Origin: Lachnospiraceae bacterium UBA4381
GTDB lineage: Bacteria; Bacillota; Clostridia; Lachnospirales; Lachnospiraceae
Assembly: GCA_002391105.1 (NCBI GenBank)
Contig: DGRT01000029.1
Location: 1 to 16,987 of the forward strand
Length of the DNA stretch: 16,987 nucleotides
Direction: 5' to 3'
The position numbers and the translations under genes are program-made. The notes below the pieces were generated by a model. That model ran no database searches, had not been told where the DNA came from, and worked only from the letters and a program-made list of their open reading frames with translations. This document shows positions 1 through 4,999 of the stretch, piece by piece (position 1 is the first letter of the stretch; every line of letters starts with the position of its first letter).

Positions 1-54
1 AAGAAGTACGGTCTCAAGGCTGCACGTCGTGCACCTCAGTTCTCAAAGAGATAA
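1..54 (+). CDS. rpsI: 30S ribosomal protein S9, C-terminal end (partial)
   Basis: Only the last 17 codons and the TAA stop lie in the window. They read KKYGLKAARRAPQFSKR, which matches the highly conserved basic C-terminal tail of ribosomal protein S9; in the 30S subunit this tail reaches toward the P-site tRNA, and its final Lys-Arg is kept here. The gene starts outside the window. rpsI usually follows rplM (L13) in a two-gene operon, which would lie upstream. A strong terminator begins about 20 bases after the stop, so this is the end of that transcript. The short visible length is the only source of doubt. Confidence 0.93.
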   Translation, partial: KKYGLKAARRAPQFSKR

Positions 55-75
55 CGAAACTGGAAATATTTTATC

Positions 76-116
76 AAACGACGTGTGGTATTTATACCTT
101 ACGTCGTTTTGTTTTA
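76..116 (+). terminator. Rho-independent terminator after rpsI
   Basis: The arms AAACGACGT (76-84) and ACGTCGTTT (101-109) are perfectly complementary. The stem continues inward with GGTA (87-90) against TACC (95-98). The 3' side runs into a T-rich stretch ending near 116, and an A-rich stretch lies on the 5' side. It closes the ribosomal protein operon and separates it from the membrane protein gene at 161. Confidence 0.85.
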
Positions 117-160
117 TAGCTTATGGGAAAGTGGTTTGTTCAGATCTGGAGGGGTGTTAC

Positions 161-682
161 ATGATGGATTATGAGAAGAAGGATTCTGAGGATCAGGAAC
201 TGGAGCTGAAGGAGAAAATGGAATCTGTCGGTCCTATGGTTGGAATCATGACAGGTGTATTATTATCACTGGTACTTTCGATACTGGGACCGATTGCGTC
301 GGGACATTTTCATATAGTAGCTTTTCTGGTATCATTTTTATGCAGTTCAGTGCTCAGTATTATCATAGGGCTGTTTATTCCTGTCAAAGGAATTGCCGAT
401 ACAGTCTGTAAAAAGGCGGGAGCTGATTCAAAGAAGATAGGTGGAAGGCTGCTCTGGTCTTTGATGGCAAATCTGCTGTTTACACCGATCATTTCATTTT
501 TTATGGTGCTTATGGCATATGTCAGAAATTCCCATCTGGATTCTTCTATATCGTTCCATGTAATGTTTGTTAAGAATCTGCTGGTCAGCTTACCGGTAGG
601 GCTTATAGTTGTAGTAATAGCTATGCCGTTTCTTCATAAGATGGCATACAAGGTTTTGAAGCTGGATTCTAAGGAGGATTAG
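161..682 (+). CDS. Four-helix membrane protein with an internal two-helix repeat (DUF2798-like)
   Basis: The 173-residue product has an acidic, charged N-terminus (about residues 1-22) and four hydrophobic helices near residues 26-46, 51-73, 97-121 and 136-158, so it should sit in the cytoplasmic membrane. The second half looks like a copy of the first: FHIVAF at the start of helix 2 recurs as FHVMFV at the start of helix 4, and each is followed by a helix ending in a basic, Ala/Val-containing tail. The Ser/Pro-Pro-hydrophobic pattern of helix 4 recalls the DUF2798 family of two-helix hairpins, whose function is unknown; that link is recalled, not searched. ATG 161 is chosen because GGAGGGG lies about 6 bases upstream. 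ATG 164 is possible, and the frame opens further upstream only through the rpsI terminator. It lies 5 bases before the DAHP synthase gene, so the two are probably cotranscribed. No substrate or partner can be named. Confidence 0.72.
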   Translation: MMDYEKKDSEDQELELKEKMESVGPMVGIMTGVLLSLVLSILGPIASGHFHIVAFLVSFLCSSVLSIIIGLFIPVKGIADTVCKKAGADSKKIGGRLLWSLMANLLFTPIISFFMVLMAYVRNSHLDSSISFHVMFVKNLLVSLPVGLIVVVIAMPFLHKMAYKVLKLDSKED

Positions 683-687
683 GTTTT

Positions 688-1722
688 ATGGAAATGCAGA
701 TGGAATTTATTAGAAAACTTCCAACTCCGCAGGAAATCAAAGAAGAGTACCCTGTAACAGAAGAAATCAAGAAGGTCAAGGAAGAACGTGACAAAGAGAT
801 AATGGATATATTTTCCGGGAAAAGTAATAAGTTTCTCATGATAATAGGTCCATGCTCAGCAGATAATGAAGAGGCAGTTGTTGATTATATGCACCGTCTC
901 GCTAAGGTACAGGAGAAGATAAAGGACAGGATATTTATCATTCCCCGTGTTTATACCAACAAACCCCGTACAACAGGAACAGGCTATAAGGGGATGCTTC
1001 ATCAGCCGGATCCTGAGGGACATGAGGATATGCTGGCAGGAATAGTTGCTATCCGCCATATGCATACACGTGTAGTACGTGAGACCGGATTTACCTGTGC
1101 AGAGGAAATGCTGTATCCCAGCAATCACAGATACCTGTCAGATCTGCTTTCCTATATAGCGGTAGGTGCCCGTTCTGTAGAGGATCAGGAGCATAGAATA
1201 GTTTCCTCCGGTGTAGGTATTCCGGTTGGAATGAAGAATCCTCCAAGTGGGGATATATCAGTTATGATGAATGCTATAACCGCGGCTCAGTCATCTCAGG
1301 AGTTTATCTACAGAGGCTGGGAGGTAAGGACTCAGGGAAATCCTTATGCACATGCTATCATGCGTGGCTATATAGATAATCTGGGACATAGCAAGCCGAA
1401 TTATCATTATGAAGATCTGATGGGAGTATATGAAGAGTATCAGAAGAGAAATCTTTCCCATCCGGCTATCATAGTAGATACCAATCATGCTAATTCCAAT
1501 AAACAGTATATGGAGCAGATACGTATTGCCAAGGATATCATTCACAGCCGTCATGTTTCTTCGGAGATAAGAGGACTGGTCAAGGGACTTATGACAGAAA
1601 GCTATATCGAGGACGGTGCCCAGAAGATAGGCGAGGGTATATACGGTAAGTCTATTACCGATCCATGTCTTGGATGGGAGAAAACCGAAAATCTGCTACT
1701 TGAGCTGGCGGAAATTGTATAG
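688..1722 (+). CDS. aroF: 3-deoxy-7-phosphoheptulonate synthase (DAHP synthase, class I)
   Basis: It catalyses the first step of the shikimate pathway in the cytoplasm: phosphoenolpyruvate plus erythrose 4-phosphate gives DAHP, leading to Phe, Tyr and Trp. The 344-residue protein is full length for the class I (AroF/G/H) family. Visible hallmarks are IIGPCSAD with the metal-ligand Cys near residue 55, the IPRVYTNKPRTT segment that binds PEP, GARSVEDQEHR, the DTNHANSNKQ metal-ligand His region and the C-terminal GKSITDPCLGWE with the metal-ligand Asp. Where E. coli enzymes read KNGTDG this protein has KNPPSGD, a variant I associate with a clostridial subgroup. The start at 688 has AAGGAGG at 671-677, inside the end of the upstream gene, so translation is probably coupled. 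Which aromatic amino acid inhibits it cannot be read from the sequence, so the aroF symbol is a family label. No T-box or trp-type leader is seen. Confidence 0.95.
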   Translation: MEMQMEFIRKLPTPQEIKEEYPVTEEIKKVKEERDKEIMDIFSGKSNKFLMIIGPCSADNEEAVVDYMHRLAKVQEKIKDRIFIIPRVYTNKPRTTGTGYKGMLHQPDPEGHEDMLAGIVAIRHMHTRVVRETGFTCAEEMLYPSNHRYLSDLLSYIAVGARSVEDQEHRIVSSGVGIPVGMKNPPSGDISVMMNAITAAQSSQEFIYRGWEVRTQGNPYAHAIMRGYIDNLGHSKPNYHYEDLMGVYEEYQKRNLSHPAIIVDTNHANSNKQYMEQIRIAKDIIHSRHVSSEIRGLVKGLMTESYIEDGAQKIGEGIYGKSITDPCLGWEKTENLLLELAEIV

Positions 1723-1728
1723 TGATAG

Positions 1729-1734
1729 TATAAT
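1729..1734 (+). promoter_or_regulatory. Possible -10 box before the TerB-like gene
   Basis: A perfect TATAAT lies 6 bases after the DAHP synthase stop codon. No good -35 hexamer stands 16-18 bases upstream (TGGCGG at 1706-1711 is poor), so this may be chance or a weak internal promoter for the gene at 1809. Confidence 0.25.
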
Positions 1735-1740
1735 AGAGCT

Positions 1741-1783
1741 TGGTTGCAAAACCAGTCGAGGATCCTGAGCAAAGCGAAGGACA
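1741..1783 (+). repeat. Intergenic stem-loop with AGTCGAG...AGCGAAG motif, copy 1
   Basis: TGGTT (1741-1745), a GCAA loop and AACCA (1750-1754) form a short stem capped by a GNRA-type tetraloop. It is followed by AGTCGAG (1754-1760) and, after an 8-base insertion, by AGCAAAGCGAAGGAC (about 1768-1782). The same AGTCGAG...AGCGAAGRAC words recur after the rubrerythrin gene (3275-3294), also just downstream of a stop codon. There is no T-tract, so it is not a standard terminator. A small dispersed REP-like element is the best guess. Confidence 0.4.
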
Positions 1784-1808
1784 TATATAATATGGGAGGT
1801 ATAGGGGT

Positions 1809-2240
1809 ATGACTTTTCGTAGTTTATTTGACAGAATTGGAGAAACGGACTTAGCAGTTTCTCTTAAACCGGAACAAAGTGATGCTGATATTCAGAGGAT
1901 TGCAGATCTCAGCAGGGCAGTAACTGCACTTTCTGTATTCGCAGCAGGATGTGATGATACTATTACTCTTGATGAATACATGGAGATAGATATGGCGGTC
2001 AGCTCTCTGAACAAGAAATATCATTTTTCTGATGAACTGAGATCTGAGATTCAGGATATGACAGGCAATCACAACATGACCTGGAAGGAGGTCACAGCAT
2101 ATCTTGATAAGCTCTCCGTAAAGGAGCTGGAAGATATGAAGAAGATTCTTATGTCTGTATTTGAAGCTTCTGATGGCGTATCAGGTGCCGAGAAGGCTGT
2201 ATATGATAAGTTCACAGGATATATAGAAAGCAGATCGTAG
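1809..2240 (+). CDS. Small TerB-like helical protein
   Basis: The 143-residue product is acidic, has no signal peptide or membrane helix, and looks all-helical. Residues about 33-140 have the spacing of the TerB (tellurite-resistance B / DjlA N-terminal) fold: a first helix (ALSVFAAGCDDTITLDEY), amphipathic helices in the middle, and a final block (MKKILMSVFEASDGVSGAEK) in which an acidic-Gly loop precedes the last helix, as in the paired metal-binding loops of TerB. The exact catalytic or metal residues are not clear enough to prove it. GGGAGG lies at 1795-1800, 8 bases before ATG 1809. It follows the DAHP synthase gene by 86 bases and is followed by a terminator. No Ter operon partners (TerC, TerD, TerZ) are nearby, so the tellurite name should not be taken as a function. 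Confidence 0.6.
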   Translation: MTFRSLFDRIGETDLAVSLKPEQSDADIQRIADLSRAVTALSVFAAGCDDTITLDEYMEIDMAVSSLNKKYHFSDELRSEIQDMTGNHNMTWKEVTAYLDKLSVKELEDMKKILMSVFEASDGVSGAEKAVYDKFTGYIESRS

Positions 2241-2307
2241 ATAAGACCTTATATATGTCTGGTATATTTCTATAGGACATCCATAACTGAATATAGGTTG
2301 TAATCTG

Positions 2308-2340
2308 ACCATCTTACTAATCATGGTAAGAGGGTTTTAA
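2308..2340 (+). terminator. Terminator after the TerB-like gene
   Basis: TCTTAC (2312-2317) pairs with GTAAGA (2326-2331) across an 8-base loop. The stem extends past one A-G mismatch with CC (2309-2310) against GG (2333-2334). TTTTAATTA follows. This is a moderately strong intrinsic terminator. Confidence 0.65.
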
Positions 2341-2351
2341 TTATATTTAAA

Positions 2352-2380
2352 TTGTTTAACCATCCCAAATAAAGTAGAAT
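2352..2380 (+). promoter_or_regulatory. Sigma-70/A-type promoter for rubrerythrin
   Basis: TTGTTT (2352-2357) and TAGAAT (2375-2380) are separated by 17 bases. Transcription would start near 2387, giving a leader of about 185 bases. The AT-rich, partly symmetrical AATT...AATT stretch at 2339-2353 overlaps the -35 box and could be an operator. PerR control of rubrerythrins is known in clostridia, but the match to a PerR box here is poor. Confidence 0.6.
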
Positions 2381-2570
2381 AGAAGTGACTTGTTCGTGCG
2401 TGTCAATGCCGGATCGTGTTTTCATCGACGAAAGCGTATTTTGAAGGAGAATCATGCCGGTGACTATTACACAGTTTCGTAATTAGCTATACATTTTTGC
2501 ATAGATGATTAGAAATCTGTGTACTGGGTATCATGAACAGTTAATAATATTATGTTCAGGAGGTTATAAA

Positions 2571-3236
2571 ATGGCAAAGTACAGATGTAAGGTGTGTGGT
2601 GAGATATTTGAAGTAAAAGATGGCGAGGAGGCTGTATGTCCTCTTTGTGGTATGAGCGGAGACAGTCTGGAGCTTATAGAAGACTCGGCTCCTGCATCAG
2701 GAAGCAAGTATGCAGGAACAGAGACAGAGAAGAATCTTCAGACTGCATTTGCAGGTGAGTCTCAGGCTAGAAACAAATATACATATTTTGCTTCAGTTGC
2801 AAAGAAGGAAGGCTACGAGCAGATAGCTGCACTTTTCCTCAAGACAGCCGATAATGAGAAGGAGCATGCAAAGATGTGGTTCAAGGAGCTGGGAGAGCTT
2901 GGCGATACGGCTGCTAACCTTGAGGCTGCTGCAAATGGTGAGAACTATGAGTGGACAGATATGTATGCAGGCTTTGCTGAGACTGCTGAGAAGGAAGGCT
3001 TCCCGGAGCTTGCCGCAAAGTTCAGAGCTGTTGCTGATATAGAGAAGCATCATGAAGAAAGATATCGTGCACTTCTTAAAAATGTTGAGATGCAGGAGGT
3101 ATTTAAGAAGAGCGAGGTTAAGGTATGGGAGTGCCGCAACTGTGGTCATATCGTAGTTGGTACCTCAGCTCCGGATGTATGTCCTGTATGCGATCATCCA
3201 CAGAGCTTCTTTGAGGTAAATGCTGAGAATTATTAA
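2571..3236 (+). CDS. rbr: Rubrerythrin with N- and C-terminal rubredoxin-like domains
   Basis: A cytoplasmic non-haem diiron peroxidase of 221 residues that reduces hydrogen peroxide to water with electrons passed through rubredoxin-type iron sites. Residues 1-27 form a short rubredoxin-like knuckle pair, CKVC (6-9) and CPLC (23-26). Residues about 50-180 are the ferritin-like four-helix domain, with iron-ligand signatures GESQARNKY (62-70) and ADNEKEHA (93-100, including E96, E98 and H99), then a second half with IEKHHEERY. Residues about 184-221 are a second rubredoxin, CRNC (188-191) and CPVC (204-207). Classical rubrerythrin has only the C-terminal rubredoxin and 'reverse' rubrerythrin only the N-terminal one; this protein has both. 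ATG 2571 has AGGAGG at 2558-2563. The frame is open upstream to ATG 2505, but that start lacks a site and would add a non-conserved extension. It is monocistronic between two terminators. Confidence 0.95.
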   Translation: MAKYRCKVCGEIFEVKDGEEAVCPLCGMSGDSLELIEDSAPASGSKYAGTETEKNLQTAFAGESQARNKYTYFASVAKKEGYEQIAALFLKTADNEKEHAKMWFKELGELGDTAANLEAAANGENYEWTDMYAGFAETAEKEGFPELAAKFRAVADIEKHHEERYRALLKNVEMQEVFKKSEVKVWECRNCGHIVVGTSAPDVCPVCDHPQSFFEVNAENY

Positions 3237-3265
3237 TCAGTAAATGCGGCGAATAACTAGTATAA

Positions 3266-3305
3266 GGAAAACAAAGTCGAGCGTAGCGAAGAACTTGTTT
3301 TCACC
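3266..3305 (+). repeat. Intergenic stem-loop with AGTCGAG...AGCGAAG motif, copy 2
   Basis: AAAACAAAGT (3268-3277) pairs with ACTTGTTTT (3293-3301) with one bulged A, and GG (3266-3267) can pair with CC (3304-3305) beyond a small mismatch. The loop CGAGCGTAGCGAAGA carries the words shared with the element at 1741-1783. It sits between the rubrerythrin stop codon and that gene's terminator. Confidence 0.45.
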
Positions 3306-3318
3306 TGAAAAGTTACTG

Positions 3319-3351
3319 AGGAACCGGGTTTTATAGTCCGGTTCCTTTTAA
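3319..3351 (+). terminator. Rho-independent terminator after rubrerythrin
   Basis: AGGAACCGG (3319-3327) and CCGGTTCCT (3338-3346) form a perfect 9-bp stem with a 10-base loop, followed directly by TTTTAAT. It is a classical intrinsic terminator. Confidence 0.92.
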
Positions 3352-3353
3352 TA

Positions 3354-3382
3354 TTGAATTATTCGGATATTTGGGCTATTAT
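3354..3382 (+). promoter_or_regulatory. Promoter for the antiporter gene
   Basis: TTGAAT (3354-3359) and TATTAT (3377-3382) are spaced by exactly 17 bases. The predicted start near 3389 gives a short leader of about 48 bases to ATG 3437. It lies just past the rubrerythrin terminator, so the antiporter is an independent unit. Confidence 0.6.
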
Positions 3383-3436
3383 TAGTGGGCTGTAAATATC
3401 AGGCATAACCTGAAATGGTTGGAGGAAATATATATC

Positions 3437-4627
3437 ATGGATAAGCTGAGTATTCTTCGGGATATAGCTATAGTAATAATATTTGCAAAGCTTTTTGGAC
3501 TTGTGGCAAGGAAGCTGAAGGCTCCTCAGGTTGTTGGAGAAATAGTTGCCGGTCTTATACTGGGTCCCAGTATATTGAAGTGGGTTCAGACAAATGATTT
3601 TCTGACGGGTATTGCAGAGATCGGAGTCATACTCCTGATGTTCAGTGCCGGTCTTGAGACTAGTATTCCACAGCTTAAGAAGACGGGGGCAAAGGCGACT
3701 CTTATAGCCTGTTCGGGAGTATTCGTTCCTCTTGTCTGCGGAACAGTTTTATATATGTGCTTTTATGGCTTCAGCAAGGCAGGAACTGACGAATTCTTCA
3801 GAGCGCTGTTTATAGGTACTATACTTACTGCCACCTCGGTAAGTATTACGGTTCAGGCACTTAAGGAGTTAGGTAAGATATCAGACGAAGTGGGTACTAC
3901 AGTCCTTAGTGCGGCAATAATTGATGATGTTATAGGAATACTGGTTCTGACGGTTGTGATAAGCTTCAAGGATCCAAGTAGTAAGATAGGGGACGTTATT
4001 CTCAGAACAGTAGGATTTTTCGTTTTTGCTATAGTAGCGGGAATGCTGCTGTATCAGGGAATGAAATGGCTGGATAAAAGGTACCCTCACACCCAGAGGA
4101 TTCCCATTATCGGTCTGGCTCTGGCGTTGGGACTATCCTATATAGCAGATAAGTTTTTTGGAATCGCCGATATTACAGGCGCATATGTGGCGGGGATTAT
4201 ACTCAGCTCATTGGATGACTCAAAGTATATAGACAGAAAGATGGATGTTAATTCTTATATGATATTTGGTCCGGTATTTTTTGTAAGTATAGGACTTCAG
4301 ACCGACATCAGATCTTTGGATATGACTATACTTATATTCTCTGTGGCATTTGTTCTGGTAGGACTGATCTCCAAGATAATCGGATGTGGACTGATGTCCA
4401 GACTTTGCGGCTACCGTGGAATGGATACTCTTAAGATCGGAGTTGGTATGATGACCAGGGGCGAGGTTGCGCTGATAGTATCCAAGAAGGGGCTTGAGGT
4501 TGGGATGCTGGACAGCCGATACTTCACTTCGGTTATTCTGCTTATTATAGTAAGTTCTGTGCTGACTCCTATATTACTTAAGCTGCTTTATTCAAAGGAT
4601 GATCAGGCGGTAGCAGCAGAAAGCTAG
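3437..4627 (+). CDS. CPA2-family cation/proton antiporter
   Basis: An integral membrane transporter of 396 residues with about 11-13 hydrophobic helices. It belongs to the CPA2 (KefB/NapA-like, PF00999) monovalent cation:proton antiporters, which exchange Na+ or K+ for H+ across the cytoplasmic membrane. The adjacent Asp pair in AAIIDDVIGI (D163, D164) is the ion-binding signature of electrogenic members. Other family segments are PQVVGEIVAGLILGPS near residues 30-45, AEIGVILLMFSAGLE at 60-74, and MMTRGEVALIVSKKG late in the protein. It ends shortly after the last helix and has no C-terminal TrkA-N/RCK domain, so it is NapA-like rather than a full-length Kef system. ATG 3437 has GGAGG at 3421-3425. 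An in-frame TTG at 3419 overlaps that site and is unlikely. The transported ion cannot be decided from sequence. Confidence 0.9.
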   Translation: MDKLSILRDIAIVIIFAKLFGLVARKLKAPQVVGEIVAGLILGPSILKWVQTNDFLTGIAEIGVILLMFSAGLETSIPQLKKTGAKATLIACSGVFVPLVCGTVLYMCFYGFSKAGTDEFFRALFIGTILTATSVSITVQALKELGKISDEVGTTVLSAAIIDDVIGILVLTVVISFKDPSSKIGDVILRTVGFFVFAIVAGMLLYQGMKWLDKRYPHTQRIPIIGLALALGLSYIADKFFGIADITGAYVAGIILSSLDDSKYIDRKMDVNSYMIFGPVFFVSIGLQTDIRSLDMTILIFSVAFVLVGLISKIIGCGLMSRLCGYRGMDTLKIGVGMMTRGEVALIVSKKGLEVGMLDSRYFTSVILLIIVSSVLTPILLKLLYSKDDQAVAAES

Positions 4628-4672
4628 ACATGCTGCAGCCGTGGGAAGATAGCTATGCTGTAGCGATAGGTC

Positions 4673-4717
4673 TGCTGTATTCAGACAAAAGTGTTATGGG
4701 AAAGTCTGAGTACAGCA
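4673..4717 (+). other. Strong 14-bp stem-loop after the antiporter gene
   Basis: TGCTGTATTCAGAC (4673-4686) pairs with GTCTGAGTACAGCA (4704-4717), with thirteen Watson-Crick pairs and one T-G wobble, around a 17-base A-rich loop. No T-tract follows, so it is not a textbook intrinsic terminator. It may act as an mRNA 3'-end stabiliser, a factor-dependent terminator or a protein-binding site. Confidence 0.55.
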
Positions 4718-4771
4718 ATAGTATTATATGTAGTATTATGGTATTTTGATATATGCAAAGAAAATCAAATG

Positions 4772-4780
4772 TGCTAAAAT
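4772..4780 (+). promoter_or_regulatory. Possible extended -10 promoter for the EAL gene
   Basis: TGC followed by TAAAAT is an extended -10 element. There is no matching -35 box at the right spacing (TTGATA at 4746-4751 is 23 bases away). The -10 overlaps the 3' arm of the inverted repeat at 4740-4783, which could serve as an operator. Confidence 0.25.
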
Positions 4781-4999
4781 ACCTTCTAGTACATTGGTCC
4801 GGTTATTCGGGAATCGATGTACCGGGTTAAAGGTTTATCTGACGGGGATGTATTTTTATTTTTATGTAGTAGAAAACAGGTATGACCAGGATGTCTGTTT
4901 ATTGTTATTAGTAGTGTTTTATAATATTTTAAAATGCCTTGAAGCGTTTTGAATTATAAAATAGCATAAACAGGATGAATAATGCATGAGGGGTGTATT

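Larger units (their letters stand above)
2241..2570. other. 330-base intergenic region: terminator, promoter and long rubrerythrin leader
   Basis: It holds a terminator (2308-2340), a good sigma-70-type promoter (2352-2380), then about 185 bases of leader before the rubrerythrin start. The leader contains two short AUG reading frames (2406-2444 and 2454-2486) that both begin ATGCCGG. I recognise no known riboswitch in it. Confidence 0.6.
4628..4999. other. 372-base intergenic region rich in inverted repeats, before the EAL gene
   Basis: It contains three TGCTGYA words (4631, 4656, 4673), a 14-bp stem-loop (4673-4717), an 8-bp inverted repeat GGTATTTT/AAAATACC (4740-4747 and 4776-4783), a competing 6-bp repeat TTTGAT/ATCAAA inside it, and GTACAT/ATGTAC (4789-4794 and 4817-4822). 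A TGC-TAAAAT extended -10 at 4772-4780 could start a leader of about 210 bases. I checked for the conserved cores of the c-di-GMP-I and c-di-GMP-II riboswitches and did not see them. A 68-codon reading frame here has no plausible start site or composition. Confidence 0.5.

Noticed and set aside
2505..2570. N-terminal extension of rubrerythrin from ATG 2505
   Set aside because: No ribosome-binding site precedes it, the added 22 residues are unlike the family, and AGGAGG at 2558-2563 clearly serves ATG 2571.
4746..4952. A 68-codon plus-strand reading frame before the EAL gene
   Set aside because: It begins at a TTG without a ribosome-binding site, overlaps the inverted repeats, has biased low-complexity AT-rich content and resembles no family.
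4780..4999. A c-di-GMP riboswitch before the GGDEF-EAL gene
   Set aside because: Expected from the gene's role, but neither the GEMM-I nor the GEMM-II conserved core is visible. The inverted repeats do not fit their layout.
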